NCBI GenBank assembly: GCA_024701455.1
Contig: JABXYP010000001.1
Span: 2,546,001-2,610,000, forward strand
DNA from: Bacillus sp. A301a_S52
Lineage (GTDB): Bacteria; Bacillota; Bacilli; Bacillales; Salisediminibacteriaceae
Reading direction: 5' to 3'
DNA: 64,000 bases
The notes beneath the pieces were generated by a model. That model was not told the DNA's origin. It searched no databases and worked only from the letters and a program-made list of their open reading frames with translations. Positions 46,658 through 58,795 of this stretch are shown here, piece by piece. Position 1 is the stretch's first letter. The number at the start of each line of letters is the position of its first letter. The position numbers and the translations under genes were made by a program.

Positions 46658-46743
46658 CCTGTCCACCTCCTTATCTAATATCCCCAAGTGCCTCGCATAC
46701 GTTGGTGAATCGCCATGCCAAGCATTGGTTGTTAACATGTTAT
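46658..46743 (-). promoter_or_regulatory. rpsO leader, possible S15 autoregulatory structure
   Basis: The roughly 85-base leader has short complementary segments (CCAATGC with GCACTTGG; TGG with CCA inside a GCAT/ATGC stem) that could form a three-way junction above the ribosome-binding site. In Geobacillus S15 represses its own mRNA through such a leader. The fold here is by eye only. Confidence 0.4.
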
Positions 46744-46772
46744 ATCATACTAGTTTTCACGTGTTATTACAA
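46744..46772 (-). promoter_or_regulatory. Sigma-A promoter of rpsO
   Basis: TTGTAA (46767-46772), 17 bases, TATGAT (46744-46749) on the minus strand. Confidence 0.75.
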
Positions 46773-46789
46773 GGGCTCCTCAAAACTTT

Positions 46790-47722
46790 TTATGTCGAAA
46801 AATAGTGGCGGGCGATTTCTATGTCTTGTTGGATTCTTGTTTTTAGCTCTTCAACGCCATTGAACGCCTTTTCTCCTCGAATTCGTTTAATGAAAGCCAC
46901 TTTAATTTTTTCCTTGTAGATCTCCTTGGTGAAATGAAAGATATGAGCTTCAATCGTCTGCCTACCTTTTCCGCTATTAAAAGTCGGATTAAACCCAATG
47001 TTACATACACCTTCAAATGTTTTACCATCAACAACTATCCGTACAACATAGACACCTGTGGCAGGTAATTCTTTATTAGGATCAGGGCTTACATTCGCTG
47101 TTGGAAAGCCAATTTCCCGACCTCTTTTTTGCCCGTGCTCCACGACTCCCTCTACCGTGTAGACCCTTCCTAAATAGTCATTCACTTTCTCTATGTTGCC
47201 TACAGCTAATGCTTCACGAATACTAGTAGAACTAATTTTTTCATTATCTTCGGCTAATTTCGGAACAGTCGTGTGGGATAATAAGTTGCGAGAATGAAAG
47301 GGGAAGGTTTCCATCGTCCCTTTTCCTAATCGTCCGTAAGAATAATCGAACCCTGCCACAATATGTTTCACATTTAAGTCAATTAAATAAGTGTCCACAA
47401 ATTGTTGAGGCGACAACTCAGAAAAGCGAGCATCGAATGAGACGACGAGCAATATATCTATACCTGTCTTTTCTAATAACGTTATCTTTTCCTGTATGGG
47501 AGAAAGGTAATTTACATTGACATTTTGTTTTCCAAGTACTTCTTTAGGATGCGGATAAAAGGTCATCACTGCTGATTTAAGGTTACGTTTTTCCGCCTCC
47601 ACCTTCGCTGTATTAATGACTTGTTGATGCCCCCGATGAACACCATCAAAAAAACCCAATGCCAAAGCTGTAGGGGGTAAATCCAATGGGGGGTGCGGAT
47701 GTTTAATATATTCTACTCTCAA
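46790..47722 (-). CDS. ribF: Bifunctional riboflavin kinase/FAD synthetase
   Basis: The 310-residue protein has an N-terminal FAD synthetase domain (GFFDGVHRGHQQV; GH motif) and a C-terminal flavokinase domain (GFPTANVSPD, GVCNIGFNPTF). It converts riboflavin to FMN and FAD. TTG at 47722 is preferred, with GAGGTGG 5 bases upstream; a GTG three codons earlier lies inside that site. Also called ribC in B. subtilis. Confidence 0.96.
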   Translation of the reverse strand: MRVEYIKHPHPPLDLPPTALALGFFDGVHRGHQQVINTAKVEAEKRNLKSAVMTFYPHPKEVLGKQNVNVNYLSPIQEKITLLEKTGIDILLVVSFDARFSELSPQQFVDTYLIDLNVKHIVAGFDYSYGRLGKGTMETFPFHSRNLLSHTTVPKLAEDNEKISSTSIREALAVGNIEKVNDYLGRVYTVEGVVEHGQKRGREIGFPTANVSPDPNKELPATGVYVVRIVVDGKTFEGVCNIGFNPTFNSGKGRQTIEAHIFHFTKEIYKEKIKVAFIKRIRGEKAFNGVEELKTRIQQDIEIARHYFST

Positions 47723-47760
47723 CGGTGCCACCTCAATTTCATTTATGCGCGTTAAATAGT

Positions 47761-48684
47761 TTAGTCGTGAATTGATCTGATCATTTTTTCTGGTTTCATC
47801 ATTCCATCACGTTTAGGGTCTTTTTTGTACAGAGCGAGACATTCCTCGCGTTGATTATACAAAGCCCATACTTTTTCGTCCCCAGTCTCACCATGCAAAG
47901 GTAGAATAGCTCCTTGTAGTACCTTCTTTTCAGTCTCTTTATCAACTGTCACAATTGGAAACCGTGTCAATGCTTGTTCCACTGACATTAGGAGTTGTTC
48001 TTGGCTGTTTTTAATAGTTGCATCGGTTAGCTCTTCAAGTGTAAAACAGTTTGAACGATTAAATGCGCCTGATGCTTCTCGTGTCAAGCTTGACATGTGA
48101 GCAGGGTAACCAAACTTTTCTCCAATAGCCACACAAAGGGTTCTTATGTACGTTCCTTTACTGCAAGTTACCTCAAATGTAAATGAGACCTTTCCTTCAC
48201 GTAAGAGCGGGTCAGAGGTGAGTTTTAACTCATGTATTGTCACTTGTCGTGCCGGTCTTTCTATTATTTTTCCCTCTCTCGCATACTCATAAAGTTTTTT
48301 ACCTTTAATTTTTACTGCTGAGTACATAGGTGGAACTTGCTCAATTGAGCCAGTGAGTTCTTCAAAAACTTCTTGTACGTCATCTCGAGTAATGACGTCT
48401 TCTATATAAGCTTCAGTAACGATCTCACCAGAAGCATCCTCTGTTGTAGTTGATATTCCTAGCGTCACCTCACCACAATACGTTTTAGTGTCGGCTGTTA
48501 AATATTCAACCAGTTTAGTCGCTTTTCCTAGGCAGATAGGTAGTACGCCTTCCACATCTGGGTCAAGAGTTCCTGTATGGCCTGCTTTTTTTGTTTTAAA
48601 TTGTCTGCCTACTTCTTTAACAGCGGAAAATGACGTCATACCTTTAGGTTTCCAAAGTGGGAAAATACCTGTTGTCGATTTCAT
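47761..48684 (-). CDS. truB: tRNA pseudouridine-55 synthase
   Basis: The 307-residue protein has catalytic Asp41 in GHTGTLDPDVEGVLPI and the C-terminal PUA-like region. It makes pseudouridine 55 in the T loop of tRNAs. GGAGG precedes the ATG. Read before ribF. Confidence 0.97.
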   Translation of the reverse strand: MKSTTGIFPLWKPKGMTSFSAVKEVGRQFKTKKAGHTGTLDPDVEGVLPICLGKATKLVEYLTADTKTYCGEVTLGISTTTEDASGEIVTEAYIEDVITRDDVQEVFEELTGSIEQVPPMYSAVKIKGKKLYEYAREGKIIERPARQVTIHELKLTSDPLLREGKVSFTFEVTCSKGTYIRTLCVAIGEKFGYPAHMSSLTREASGAFNRSNCFTLEELTDATIKNSQEQLLMSVEQALTRFPIVTVDKETEKKVLQGAILPLHGETGDEKVWALYNQREECLALYKKDPKRDGMMKPEKMIRSIHD

Positions 48685-48774
48685 AATCTCATTACGCCTC
48701 CATCAAATAAATTAAAGCATAAAATAATCATTATTTACAAGCTCAAGGAGTTACAAGAAAGAAAAGCCGCAAAG

Positions 48775-48802
48775 GAAAAGAGGATAGATTGCTCTATCCT
48801 CT
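48775..48802 (-). terminator. Intrinsic terminator between rbfA and truB
   Basis: AGAGGATAGA and TCTATCCTCT form a 10-bp stem with a 4-base loop, followed by TTTCC. It divides the nusA-infB operon from truB-ribF. Confidence 0.85.
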
Positions 48803-48809
48803 CACCCAT

Positions 48810-49160
48810 TTATTTTTCTTCTTCGTTTAATTTACGAAGCAATGCATCAATTCTATTCCCCTGCTCAATGCTTTTATCAAAACTAAATGTTAGCTCAGGT
48901 GTTTTTCTTAACTGAATTCGTTTCCCTATTTCCGAACGAATAAAACCTTTGGCTTTTTCTAAAGCTTGAAGTGTTTTTTCTTTTTCTTCCTCTTCTCCAA
49001 ACACCGTAATAAATGCGGTCGCCTGCTGTAAGTCACCAGTCACTTCTACATCTGTTACTGTAACAAAACCGATTCTCGGGTCCTTCAGGCCACGTTGAAT
49101 AATATCAGTTAATTCTTTTTTGATTTGTTCTCCTACTCGATTGGCACGAACTTTACTCAT
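48810..49160 (-). CDS. rbfA: Ribosome-binding factor A
   Basis: The 116-residue KH-like protein ([38 protein letters not shown]) helps mature the 16S rRNA 5' end in cold and rapid growth. ATG with AGGAGTG upstream. Last gene of the rimP-nusA-infB operon. Confidence 0.96.
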   Translation of the reverse strand: MSKVRANRVGEQIKKELTDIIQRGLKDPRIGFVTVTDVEVTGDLQQATAFITVFGEEEEKEKTLQALEKAKGFIRSEIGKRIQLRKTPELTFSFDKSIEQGNRIDALLRKLNEEEK

Positions 49161-49308
49161 TTTACGACACTCCTATCGTTTTAAAACTCGGCTCATGTTA
49201 CATGTCAGAAGCCTCTATATTAAGTCAAACTAGAGTCTCTACGCCTAACTAGCTTTACCGTTTGGTTAGAAAGAGATTCAGGAGCTTCAATAAGAGTTGT
49301 CTCAAAGC

Positions 49309-49590
49309 TTAAAGCCATTCCCAACTGACATTAGCAATCTCAAGTTCTGTGTAAGATTCCAATAATTTGAGCGATCTTTGCAATTCTTTTTCAACCTGAA
49401 CTTTTTCTGAGCTTACAGAAACAATAGCCCATTCTGTTCGTTGCCAAACATTCTGATGGTTTGTTTCAGCGATAGAGACATTAAAACGTTGTTTTATCTT
49501 GGTTGAAACACTCTTTAAAACTGAGCGCTTTTCTTTAAGTGAACCGGAGTCGTAAATAACAGCTTCAACGACGAGAACGCCAATTATCAA
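49309..49590 (-). CDS. ylxP: DUF503 protein YlxP
   Basis: The 93-residue protein ([40 protein letters not shown]) is the conserved DUF503 family located between infB and rbfA; function not settled. TTG start overlaps the infB TGA, with a GGAGG site inside the end of infB, so it is coupled to infB. Confidence 0.92.
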   Translation of the reverse strand: MIIGVLVVEAVIYDSGSLKEKRSVLKSVSTKIKQRFNVSIAETNHQNVWQRTEWAIVSVSSEKVQVEKELQRSLKLLESYTELEIANVSWEWL

Positions 49591-51653
49591 CGCTTAATTT
49601 CCTCCATAATATAGGCTTCAACAACATCTCCCTCTTTCACATCGTTGAAGTTTTCTAACGTAATACCGCACTCATAGTTTCGTGCAACCTCTTTAACATC
49701 GTCTTTAAAGCGTTTAAGGTCTTTAATGTCACCTTCAAAGATCACGACACCATCTCTAATTAAACGCACAGAGGAGTCCCTTGTAATTTTTCCTTCTGTC
49801 ACATATGAGCCAGCAATTGAACCAATTTTAGACACTTTAAATACTTGACGTACTTCTGCCTGGCCAATGACTTTTTCTTCATATTCAGGGTCCAGCATTC
49901 CTTTCATGGCTGCCTCAACTTCCTCGATTGCATCATAGATCACCCGGTGAAGTCTTACTTCTACTTTTTCTGCTTCAGCGGTTCGCTTCGCATTCACATC
50001 TGGTCGTACATTAAAGCCGATTACAATGGCATTAGACGCTGATGCTAGGATGATATCAGATTCAGCGATGGCCCCTACACCAGTATGGATGATGTTTACT
50101 TTCACACCTTCCACTTCAATTTTTTCAAGAGATCCTTTCATTGCTTCAGCTGATCCCTGGACGTCTGCTTTTACAATAATGTTAATCTCTTTAAGTTCAC
50201 CTTGCTGGATTTGATCGAATAAGTCATCAAGACTTACACGTGAGCTTTCTTTACGATCTGCTTCTCTTTGTTTACTCGCTCTAGCTTCACCAATTTGGCG
50301 TGCTTGTTTTTCGTCTTTGAACACACGGAACTGATCTCCAGCCTGTGGAACTGAGTTTAATCCAGTAATTTCAACTGGCATAGATGGTCCTGCTGTTTTA
50401 ACTCGGCGCCCTAAATCATTCACCATTGCTCTTACTTTACCAAAAGCATTTCCTACAACGATCGGGTCACCGATGTTTAAGGTGCCAGCTTGAACAAGAA
50501 GTGTCGCAACCGGGCCACGCCCGCGATCAAGCTCTGCTTCTACAACTGTTCCCATCGCTGCTTTGTTAGGGTTTGCTTTTAATTCTTCAACTTCTGAAAC
50601 GAGCAGAATCATCTCAAGCAGTTCGTCAATGCCAGTGCCGTTCAATGCTGACACATTTACAAAGATTGTTTCGCCGCCCCAAGCTTCTGCTACTAGTTCA
50701 TGTTCGGTTAGTTCCTGCATGACACGATCAGGGTTTGATCCCTCTTTGTCAATTTTATTAACCGCAACAATAATTGGCACTTCAGCTGCTTTAGCGTGAT
50801 TAATGGCTTCGATTGTTTGTGGCATAACACCATCATCTGCTGCCACGACAAGAATAGTGATATCAGTCACCTGTGCTCCCCTTGCTCTCATCATTGTGAA
50901 AGCGGCGTGACCAGGTGTGTCAAGGAATGTTATCTTTTTACCATTATCTTCAACTTGGTAAGCGCCGATATGTTGAGTAATACCTCCCGCTTCTCCAGCT
51001 GTTACCTTTGTATGGCGAATACTATCAAGCAAGGTTGTTTTTCCGTGATCTACGTGTCCCATAATTGTGACAACAGGGGATCGCTCTTGTAAATCCTCAG
51101 GAGCATCGTCTTCCATCATTGATTCAAAATCAGTCTTGTCAACGATCACTTCTTCTTCTACGTCCACACCGAATTCTTCAGCAATAAGATCAATTGAATC
51201 TTTATCTAATTCTTGATTGATTGTAGCCATGACACCAAGAAACATGAGTTTTTTTATAATTTCTGATGGTTCTTTATTAAGTTTTTCGGCAAATTCACCC
51301 ACTGTAATTGGGGTTGAATAGGTGACTTTAGAAGGGGCGTTTTGCTTGCTTTCCCCTTTTTTTGTAGTCGTTTGAGTTTGCTGTGAAGGACGCTTATTTT
51401 TTTTGTTCTTATCTTTTTTAGAAGGGGTGGCACGTTTAGTTGAATTATTAGCTTCTTCCTTCTTAGGCTTACTCGCCTCTGCTTTTTTAGATTTGTCTGT
51501 AGTTTTAGGTGATTCCAATTTTTTGATGTCTTCTTCCGTAATAACACTCATATGGTTAGTGACATCAACATTCAGTTTTTTCAATTGTTCAATCACATCT
51601 TTACTAGCTAGATTCTTTTCTTTAGCATATTCATAAATACGCACTTTTTTCAT
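49587..51653 (-). CDS. infB: Translation initiation factor IF-2
   Basis: The 688-residue protein has an N-terminal IF2_N segment ([20 protein letters not shown]), a Lys-rich linker (50-110), the GTPase domain with GHVDHGKT at 199-206, DTPGH and NKID, and C-terminal tRNA-binding domains. It places fMet-tRNA on the 30S subunit. The ATG at 51653 follows AGGAGGT; earlier in-frame codons overlap the site. Confidence 0.98.
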   Translation of the reverse strand: MKKVRIYEYAKEKNLASKDVIEQLKKLNVDVTNHMSVITEEDIKKLESPKTTDKSKKAEASKPKKEEANNSTKRATPSKKDKNKKNKRPSQQTQTTTKKGESKQNAPSKVTYSTPITVGEFAEKLNKEPSEIIKKLMFLGVMATINQELDKDSIDLIAEEFGVDVEEEVIVDKTDFESMMEDDAPEDLQERSPVVTIMGHVDHGKTTLLDSIRHTKVTAGEAGGITQHIGAYQVEDNGKKITFLDTPGHAAFTMMRARGAQVTDITILVVAADDGVMPQTIEAINHAKAAEVPIIVAVNKIDKEGSNPDRVMQELTEHELVAEAWGGETIFVNVSALNGTGIDELLEMILLVSEVEELKANPNKAAMGTVVEAELDRGRGPVATLLVQAGTLNIGDPIVVGNAFGKVRAMVNDLGRRVKTAGPSMPVEITGLNSVPQAGDQFRVFKDEKQARQIGEARASKQREADRKESSRVSLDDLFDQIQQGELKEINIIVKADVQGSAEAMKGSLEKIEVEGVKVNIIHTGVGAIAESDIILASASNAIVIGFNVRPDVNAKRTAEAEKVEVRLHRVIYDAIEEVEAAMKGMLDPEYEEKVIGQAEVRQVFKVSKIGSIAGSYVTEGKITRDSSVRLIRDGVVIFEGDIKDLKRFKDDVKEVARNYECGITLENFNDVKEGDVVEAYIMEEIKR

Positions 51654-51712
51654 ATACATACCTCCTGTATTCATAGCTGAGCCAATAAAATACCGGTTTT
51701 CCCCTACGAATA

Positions 51713-52009
51713 TTACTCAATAATTGAGCGAAATTTTGTTGCAAATCCTTTATCAATGATGGCTACGGCGACCCGTTCTCTTTTACCAATCGCCTGGCCA
51801 ATCGAAAATCTATTTTCAAAAAGTGTATAAGGAATCTTATAATAGTGACATTTATCAGTAATTTTTTTTCTTGTGTTCTCAGAAGCATCAGATGCAATAA
51901 TGACATGGTGGGCTTTTTTATTTTGTACCGCTTTGACTACTAGTTCTTCCCCTGTAATAAGCTTGCCTGCTCTTTGCATGAGACCTAGAAGGGATGACCA
52001 TTGCGTCAT
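51713..52009 (-). CDS. ylxQ: L7Ae-family RNA-binding protein YlxQ
   Basis: The 98-residue protein ([40 protein letters not shown]) matches the L7Ae/L30e kink-turn-binding fold, known in B. subtilis as a K-turn binder with no essential role. ATG overlaps the ylxR TGA. Confidence 0.93.
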   Translation of the reverse strand: MTQWSSLLGLMQRAGKLITGEELVVKAVQNKKAHHVIIASDASENTRKKITDKCHYYKIPYTLFENRFSIGQAIGKRERVAVAIIDKGFATKFRSIIE

Positions 52010-52281
52010 GGTTGTCTCTCTCCACTTAGTTTAAGCAAATCTTCATAAATAGAATCTGGAACAGTGGCCTTTAAATGTCGTGCTAAAGCATTCTTTTTTT
52101 GTGCTTCTTTGATCACCACTGCGTCATTTGAAATATAGGCCCCTCGTCCAGACTTTTTTGATGTATGGTCAATAAAGACTTCTCCTTCAGGAGAACGGAC
52201 GATTCTTATAAGTTCTTTTTTCGGTTTCATTTCTTGCGTGATGACACATTTGCGAAGAGGGGTTTTCTTTTTCGTTGCCAT
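52006..52281 (-). CDS. ylxR: YlxR-family nucleic-acid-binding protein
   Basis: The 91-residue protein has the family core PLRKCVITQEMKPKKELIRI and GRGAYISND. YlxR has been described as an RNA-binding or nucleoid-associated regulator. ATG at 52281 with AAGGAGG upstream; a longer frame overlapping nusA is not used. Confidence 0.93.
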   Translation of the reverse strand: MATKKKTPLRKCVITQEMKPKKELIRIVRSPEGEVFIDHTSKKSGRGAYISNDAVVIKEAQKKNALARHLKATVPDSIYEDLLKLSGERQP

Positions 52282-52291
52282 AGTGTCCTCC

Positions 52292-53497
52292 TTAACGATC
52301 TTGATCTTCTTCGTCATCTATCATGAGATCATCTTCGTAAATAGGTTCACTTATATCTTTTGCATGACCTTCTAATTTATCCCAATCTGGCTGTGTATCA
52401 TCATCTGCTTCTTCAAAGCCACTTTCTTCAATCAATGGGCCATCTGCGTTATAAAGTCCTAATTCTTCAGCGTCTGTTTGGCTCTTAATATCAATTTTCC
52501 ATCCAGTTAATTTAGCTGCAAGACGAGCATTCTGTCCTCGTTTACCAATAGCTAGTGATAATTGATAATCAGGTACCACCACTTGAGTCATTTTCTCTTC
52601 TTCATTCACAGTGACCTGTAAAACTTTAGAGGGGCTTAAAGCATTCGCTACATATACCTTAGGGTCCTCTGACCATTTTACTATATCAATTTTTTCCCCT
52701 TTTAATTCGTTTACGATTGTCTGAACTCGTTGACCTTTAGGTCCTACGCAAGACCCTACTGGATCCACATCTTCATCTTCAGCATAAACAGAGATTTTAG
52801 ATCGTTCACCCGCTTCACGAGAAACGGACTTTACTTCAACTGTCCCATCATAGATTTCAGGAACTTCCAATTCAAACAAGCGTTTTAGAAGTCCTGGGTG
52901 GGTACGAGAGATCATAATCTGCGGGCCTTTTGTCGTCTTTTCCACTTTTGTAATATAAGCTTTAATGCGGTCGTTATGACGATAAGTTTCATTGGGCATT
53001 TGTTCTCCAACTGGCATTAAGGCTTCAACCCGTCCCAAATCCACGTAAATAAAGCGATGATCTTGCCGCTGAACGATCCCCGTCATAATGTCTTCTTCAC
53101 GATCAATAAAATCGGAATAAATAATGCCTCGCTCTGCTTCTCGTACACGTTGTGTTACGACTTGTTTCGCTGTTTGAGCAGCGATTCGGCCAAAGTCTCG
53201 AGGTGTCACTTCAATTTCCACCACATCATCTACATCATAAAGCGGATTAATGCCTTTAGCTTCATTCACTGAAATTTCTAACCTTGCATCGAATACTTCT
53301 TCCACCACTTCTTTTCTAGCAAATACTCGAATAACACCCGTTTGGCGATCAATATCCACACGAACATTTTGCGCCGAGTTAAAGTTACGCTTGTAACCTG
53401 TAATTAACGCTTGCTCAATCGCTTCAAGTATAATTTCCTTGTCTATCCCCTTGTCCTTTTCAATGGTGGCTAATGCATCCATAAATTCACTATTCAT
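52292..53497 (-). CDS. nusA: Transcription termination/antitermination factor NusA
   Basis: The 401-residue protein has an N-terminal RNA polymerase-binding domain, S1, and two KH domains ([37 protein letters not shown]), with a short acidic tail. It promotes pausing and intrinsic termination. The ATG at 53497 has AAGGGGGA about 9 bases upstream. Confidence 0.98.
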   Translation of the reverse strand: MNSEFMDALATIEKDKGIDKEIILEAIEQALITGYKRNFNSAQNVRVDIDRQTGVIRVFARKEVVEEVFDARLEISVNEAKGINPLYDVDDVVEIEVTPRDFGRIAAQTAKQVVTQRVREAERGIIYSDFIDREEDIMTGIVQRQDHRFIYVDLGRVEALMPVGEQMPNETYRHNDRIKAYITKVEKTTKGPQIMISRTHPGLLKRLFELEVPEIYDGTVEVKSVSREAGERSKISVYAEDEDVDPVGSCVGPKGQRVQTIVNELKGEKIDIVKWSEDPKVYVANALSPSKVLQVTVNEEEKMTQVVVPDYQLSLAIGKRGQNARLAAKLTGWKIDIKSQTDAEELGLYNADGPLIEESGFEEADDDTQPDWDKLEGHAKDISEPIYEDDLMIDDEEDQDR

Positions 53498-53520
53498 GGT
53501 ACTCAATCCCCCTTTCAATT

Positions 53521-53991
53521 TTAAAAAACGACAGCCAATCTTGCTTTTGCCACTTTATTATAAGGAATATTAACGGGCACGATTCGGGTCTTGATTTTAG
53601 TCTCAATTGTTAATGTTTCACCATCAAATTGTGCCAACTTACCTTCAAAGGCTTTTTCACCATTAATTGGCGCATACGTCGTTATGAACACATTTTTTCC
53701 AATTGCATTTTCCATGTCTTTTTCTTTTTTTAATGGCCTTTCGGCACCCGGAGAAGACACTTCCAAATAATATGCTTGCTCAATAGGGTCGTGTTCATCC
53801 AGTAATTCGCTTAAACGCTCACTTACTGAGGTGCAATCATCCAAGTCTACCCCGCCATCACCATCTATGTACACTCGTAAAAACCAACTTTTACCTTCTT
53901 TTTGGAATTCTACATCTACGAGCTCCAATGATAACTCTTCAAGAACCGGTTGAACGAGTTGTTCGACTGTTGATTGAATCGACTCTGCCAT
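53521..53991 (-). CDS. rimP: Ribosome maturation factor RimP
   Basis: The 156-residue protein ([34 protein letters not shown]) is RimP, needed for 30S assembly. ATG at 53991 with AAGGAGG 8 bases upstream. First gene of the rimP-nusA-ylxR-ylxQ-infB operon. Confidence 0.97.
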   Translation of the reverse strand: MAESIQSTVEQLVQPVLEELSLELVDVEFQKEGKSWFLRVYIDGDGGVDLDDCTSVSERLSELLDEHDPIEQAYYLEVSSPGAERPLKKEKDMENAIGKNVFITTYAPINGEKAFEGKLAQFDGETLTIETKIKTRIVPVNIPYNKVAKARLAVVF

Positions 53992-54042
53992 AACATCTAC
54001 CTCCTTTTCACAAGACAAAATCTCAGTACATTTGTCCTTCTA

Positions 54043-54198
54043 TAAAACGAACCTGTAATCAGTGGGAGCTTTCGCTCTTCACCTTCTGTTGGTAGTTGAG
54101 TTAATCAGGACATTAGCGGCCTTTATCTCTCGCCTAAATAGCGTTTGCTCTCCTCTCTATTTTGAGTCGGGAGTTTAGCGGACGCTTATCTGTGATAA
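54043..54198 (+). repeat. 155-bp structured intergenic repeat, copy G
   Basis: Full-length but diverged: TAAAACGAACCTGTAATCAG to CGCTTATCTGTGATAAAA. The distal arm of the first hairpin is eroded (ACCTTCTGTTGG). It occupies the rimP-polC gap together with the polC terminator. Confidence 0.87.
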
Positions 54199-54265
54199 AA
54201 ACCACTCATCACAACTTACCAGTCATCTTCTTATACTTCCTTCATATGGAAAACTATTAAGTGCA

Positions 54266-54296
54266 AAAGAAAGAGCGGGTTTCCCCACTCTTTCTG
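54266..54296 (-). terminator. Intrinsic terminator downstream of polC
   Basis: AGAAAGAGTGGG and CCCGCTCTTTCT pair over 12 bases (one mismatch) with a 4-base loop, then TTTGC. It lies about 95 bases past the polC stop. Confidence 0.85.
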
Positions 54297-54390
54297 CCGT
54301 TGGTTATGAACTGTGTCCTTCAATAATATAACATACTACGCACCGGCTTGCAAATACCGGTATAACAGCTCACATTAACATGACCATCCT

Positions 54391-57300
54391 TTAAAACAAC
54401 GATAATTGATTAGACTCAGGCATGCCTGCTAGACAACCATGCTCATCAAGGTTTTCTAAAACAGTTTTTGTAATTTTGCTTCGTTGTCTTAAGTCTTCTT
54501 TAGAAAGAAATTCACCATTTTCACGTGCTTTTTCGATATTTATGGCAGCATTCGTTCCCACTCCCGTTAAGGCGTTAAAAGGTGGTATTAGTGAATCTCC
54601 ATCTACTAGAAACTCCGATGCTTTTGATTTGTATAAATCAACCTTTTGGAAAGAAAATCCTCTTTCACACATTTCCAACGCCAGTTCCAGAACCGTTACA
54701 AGGCTTTTTTCTTTTGGCGTCGCCTCAAGACCTTTTTGATAGATTTCCTCGATTCGTTTCCGAATAGTGGCTGACCCTCTCGTCATTGTCTCTAGTTCAA
54801 AGTCATCTGCTCTAACTGTAAAATAAGCGGCATAAAACAAGATAGGATGATGGACTTTGAAGTAGGCAATTCGAATTGCCATGAGAACATAGGCCGCAGC
54901 ATGTGCTTTCGGGAACATATACTTTATTTTTAAACATGACCCTATATACCAGTCTGGTACACCATGTTTTTTCATTTCCTCTATCCATTCTTCTTGAAGC
55001 CCTTTGCCTTTACGAACAAACTCCATAATTTTAAATGCAAGAGAGTCCTCAAGTCCTTTATAAATAAGATAGACCATGATATCGTCTCGACAGCCAATAA
55101 CTTCTTTTAGGACGCATGTTCCATTGGCGATAAGGTCTGCTGCATTGTTAAGCCATACATCTGTACCGTGGGACAGGCCAGAAATTTGGACAAGTTCACT
55201 AAAAGTCGTCGGTTTAGTTTCTTCCAGCATCTGACGCACAAAACGCGTACCGAATTCTGGTATCCCATACGTGCCTGTTTTACACATTATCTGCTCTTCC
55301 GTTACACCTAATGCTTCTGTGCCTCCAAAAAGTTTAAATACTTCAGGATCATCAACAGGAATGTCTTTAGGATCTATTCCACTTAAATCTTGTAACATAC
55401 GAATCACGGTTGGATCATCATGACCTAGAATATCGAGCTTTAACAAATTATCATGAATTGAATGGAAATCAAAATGGGTCGTCTTCCATTCTGATTCTCG
55501 ATCATCTGCTGGAAACTGAATTGGGGAAAAATCATAAATATCTAAATGATCGGGAACCACTATGATCCCCCCAGGATGCTGTCCCGTAGTTCGTTTTACG
55601 CCAGTGCATCCTGAGACAAGACGATCTATCTCTGCACCACGAAGTTGGATCTGTTCATCACTTTCATACCCTTTTACATAGCCATAAGCTGTTTTCTCTG
55701 CTACCGTACCGATCGTCCCTGCTCGGTAAACATACTCTTCTCCAAACAATTCCTTCGTGTAATTATGGGCTATAGGCTGATAATCTCCCGAGAAGTTTAA
55801 GTCAATATCTGGCACTTTATCTCCTTTAAATCCAAGGAAAGTTTCAAATGGAATATCATGGCCATCTTTTTTATAAGTTGTCTCACATTTTTCACATGAT
55901 TTATCAGGGAGGTCAAATCCTGAGCCGACACTTCCATCCTTAAAGAAATATGAATGATGACACGACGGGCATACATAATGAGGTGGAAGGGGGTTCACTT
56001 CCGTAATCTCCATCATTGTAGCCACTAAGCTTGAACCAACTGATCCCCTTGAGCCAACAAGATAGCCGTCTTCTAGGGATTTTTTTACTAACTTTTGCGA
56101 TATTAAATAAATAACTGAAAAGCCATTGCTAATTATACTCGTCAATTCTTTTTCAAGTCTTTCCACTACGATTTGGGGTAATTCTTCACCGTAAATGCTT
56201 TTCGCTCTTGTATAACAAATATCCCGTATCTCCTCGTCTGCTCCTTCAATATGAGGAGTAAACAAATCATCTGGTACAGGTTTGATCTCATCGATCTCAT
56301 CAGCAATAGCTTGTGTATTTGTTACGACGACTTCTTTCGCTTTTTCTTTCGGTAAGAAGCTGAAACAATCTAGCATTTCATCCGTTGAACGGTAATGGAC
56401 TTGTGGTAATGTTTGTTTATTTAATGGGTTCGCCCCTCCTTGAGAAGCAATTAAAATTTTTCGATAAATATGGTCTTCTGGCTGTAAATAATGAACATTT
56501 CCTGTAGCAACAACTTTTTTATCGAGTTTATCACCTAGCTCAATAATGTTTTTGATAATATCTTTGACAGCTAATTCATCTCTTACGATCTCTTTTTCTA
56601 CTAAATGCTGATAGTTTGACGGTGGCTGTATTTCTAAATAATCATAAAATTTTGCAGCTTCTTCAACTTCCTCAGGCGATTTTTGCATCATCGCTTCAAA
56701 TACTTCACCTCGATCACACCCTGAGCCGATAATTAACCCTTCACGGTGCTTAATGAGTTCAGACCGGGGAATACGAGGCATCCTATAGAAATAATTGATA
56801 TGCGATAATGAGACAAGCTTATATAGATTTTTTAGTCCAGTGTTATTCTTTGCATAAATAATACAATGAGTTGGACGTTGTTTTTTGTAATCGTCAGTAG
56901 AGGTCTGTTCATTCAATTGCGCATGGATAGTGATCTCTTTTTCATTCGCATCTTTCATCATTTTCCATAACAGGTGCCCTGTTGCTTCAGCATCATAGAT
57001 GGCACGGTGATGTGAAACTAGCTCAATGTTAAACTTCTTACACAGAGTGTTTAAACGATGGTTTTTAAAAGTAGGATAAAGCAATCTACCGAGCTCTAGC
57101 GTATCAATGACTGGGTTAGGCACTTTATTATAACCGATCCGCTGATATCCTGCGTTCAAGAAGCCCATATCAAAACTTGCGTTATGCGCCACTAGAATAT
57201 CGTCACCCATCCACTTATGAAAATCTTTAAGGACATCATCTACTTCTGGTGCGTTTTCTACCATGTCATCGGTAATTCCCGTAAGATCAATGATTAGTGG

Positions 57301-58692
57301 ACTTAATTTCTCATGTGGATTTGCGAACGATTCGAATTTATCGATAATCTCCCCATTTTTAACTTTAACAGCGGCTAATTCTATAATCGTATTGTAAACA
57401 GCTGACAATCCAGTTGTTTCCACGTCAAAAACGACATAAGTTGCGTCCAAAAGAGGTCGGTCAGTTGGATTATAAGCAATGGGAACACCATCATCCACTA
57501 GATTTGCCTCTACACCATAAAGAATTTTTACACCATGTTTCTTACCTGCTCCATAAGCATCTGGGAAAGCTTGCAGGACAGAATGATCAGTTAGTCCAAT
57601 TGCGTTATGGCCCCATTTTTTAGCTTGTTCTATATAAGCGCCTATAGAAGTGACTGCGTCCATTTGACTCATAGGAGAGTGTAAATGCAATTCCACACGT
57701 TTTTCACCTTCTGGTGCTTTATCTTGTCTTGTTGGTGGGGTCACTTGATCAAAGTCTTTAGCCATCATAACTAGATCACGGATAAAGGTGTCCATTTGCA
57801 CACTGCCACGGACTTTCAACCACATGCCTTTGCTAACAGATTCAAAAATAGGTACATCCTCTTTACCGTTAGAGAACATTTTAATTGTGATGGAATCTGT
57901 ATAATCAGTCACTTTGAAGGTTAAAAGCGTTCTACCGCTCTTTAGTTCTTTTGTTTCAGCTTCAAATACATAACCTTGAATCGTAATTCTTCGCTCTTCT
58001 TCGATGATCGTTTGAATCGGTTGTGGCTCGTCCTTAATCGTCACACCCATTGAAACAGCCACATTATGTTTAAGGTCTTTGGCTTGCTCCTGTTGCTTTT
58101 GTTTTTCCATCATCGCTTCAACGACTTTATGATGATCTTCTTCTTTCTTTTGCTCAGCAAAGCGTTCCATTGCTTCTTGAGACTCCTTTATCGCTACTCC
58201 AAGTTCAACTTGTCCAAAGCCAAGTTCATGACACACTCGTTGGAGGGGCTCGTTCACACGACGCTGAATCATTTCGGCTTCTGTCTCATTTAAGACAGCA
58301 ATCGTCACTTTTCGTCCTTCAGTTGTCGGCGTTTGCTCTTGTAAACGTTGAATTAATCCGTTTGTTGAAGATCGTAATGTCTCAACGATAAAGGGCCAGT
58401 AGGTAGGTAAATGTTTTTTCAAATCTATTTCTGCCTCATATGCCAAGGTAAAATCGACGGTTGCAATATGGGCAAGGTTTTGTACAATACGACTTTTGAA
58501 CAATTCAAAAGCTTGGAATGGCAAAACATCTGGTAGGCAAAATTCAAAATGCCAACGTTTTGATTTCGTATATACTTCAAGCTTATTAATGTGGGCAGCT
58601 TGTAAATAATTCGTTATGAGTTCATCAGGCATGGCCACTTGTTCCATCAGTAACTTAAAACGTTCTTGCCTAGTTTTCAATTCGTCGTTCAT
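54391..58692 (-). CDS. polC: DNA polymerase III alpha subunit, PolC type
   Basis: The 1433-residue replicative polymerase has an OB domain (from about 230), a PHP domain split around the exonuclease ([20 protein letters not shown]), a DnaQ-like 3'-5' exonuclease ([20 protein letters not shown], about residue 425), a Cys4 zinc site ([19 protein letters not shown]) and the polymerase core ([13 protein letters not shown]). The ATG at 58692 has AAGGAGG 8 bases upstream. Length is normal. Confidence 0.98.
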   Translation of the reverse strand: MNDELKTRQERFKLLMEQVAMPDELITNYLQAAHINKLEVYTKSKRWHFEFCLPDVLPFQAFELFKSRIVQNLAHIATVDFTLAYEAEIDLKKHLPTYWPFIVETLRSSTNGLIQRLQEQTPTTEGRKVTIAVLNETEAEMIQRRVNEPLQRVCHELGFGQVELGVAIKESQEAMERFAEQKKEEDHHKVVEAMMEKQKQQEQAKDLKHNVAVSMGVTIKDEPQPIQTIIEEERRITIQGYVFEAETKELKSGRTLLTFKVTDYTDSITIKMFSNGKEDVPIFESVSKGMWLKVRGSVQMDTFIRDLVMMAKDFDQVTPPTRQDKAPEGEKRVELHLHSPMSQMDAVTSIGAYIEQAKKWGHNAIGLTDHSVLQAFPDAYGAGKKHGVKILYGVEANLVDDGVPIAYNPTDRPLLDATYVVFDVETTGLSAVYNTIIELAAVKVKNGEIIDKFESFANPHEKLSPLIIDLTGITDDMVENAPEVDDVLKDFHKWMGDDILVAHNASFDMGFLNAGYQRIGYNKVPNPVIDTLELGRLLYPTFKNHRLNTLCKKFNIELVSHHRAIYDAEATGHLLWKMMKDANEKEITIHAQLNEQTSTDDYKKQRPTHCIIYAKNNTGLKNLYKLVSLSHINYFYRMPRIPRSELIKHREGLIIGSGCDRGEVFEAMMQKSPEEVEEAAKFYDYLEIQPPSNYQHLVEKEIVRDELAVKDIIKNIIELGDKLDKKVVATGNVHYLQPEDHIYRKILIASQGGANPLNKQTLPQVHYRSTDEMLDCFSFLPKEKAKEVVVTNTQAIADEIDEIKPVPDDLFTPHIEGADEEIRDICYTRAKSIYGEELPQIVVERLEKELTSIISNGFSVIYLISQKLVKKSLEDGYLVGSRGSVGSSLVATMMEITEVNPLPPHYVCPSCHHSYFFKDGSVGSGFDLPDKSCEKCETTYKKDGHDIPFETFLGFKGDKVPDIDLNFSGDYQPIAHNYTKELFGEEYVYRAGTIGTVAEKTAYGYVKGYESDEQIQLRGAEIDRLVSGCTGVKRTTGQHPGGIIVVPDHLDIYDFSPIQFPADDRESEWKTTHFDFHSIHDNLLKLDILGHDDPTVIRMLQDLSGIDPKDIPVDDPEVFKLFGGTEALGVTEEQIMCKTGTYGIPEFGTRFVRQMLEETKPTTFSELVQISGLSHGTDVWLNNAADLIANGTCVLKEVIGCRDDIMVYLIYKGLEDSLAFKIMEFVRKGKGLQEEWIEEMKKHGVPDWYIGSCLKIKYMFPKAHAAAYVLMAIRIAYFKVHHPILFYAAYFTVRADDFELETMTRGSATIRKRIEEIYQKGLEATPKEKSLVTVLELALEMCERGFSFQKVDLYKSKASEFLVDGDSLIPPFNALTGVGTNAAINIEKARENGEFLSKEDLRQRSKITKTVLENLDEHGCLAGMPESNQLSLF

Positions 58693-58743
58693 TATTGATG
58701 ACCTCCTTGCTTTACACTTTACTCCACTGAATAAGGAAACATA

Positions 58744-58793
58744 GGAGAGGTTGCCTCTTCAGACGATCATTCAAGCTGAGGAGACAACCTCTC
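58744..58793 (-). terminator. Long hairpin after proS
   Basis: GAGAGGTTGTCTCCTCAG and CTGAAGAGGCAACCTCTC form a stem with few mismatches and a loop of about 13 bases, starting right after the proS stop. No clear T run follows, so it may be a weak terminator or a processing/stability hairpin within the proS-polC transcript. Confidence 0.6.
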
Positions 58794-58795
58794 TA

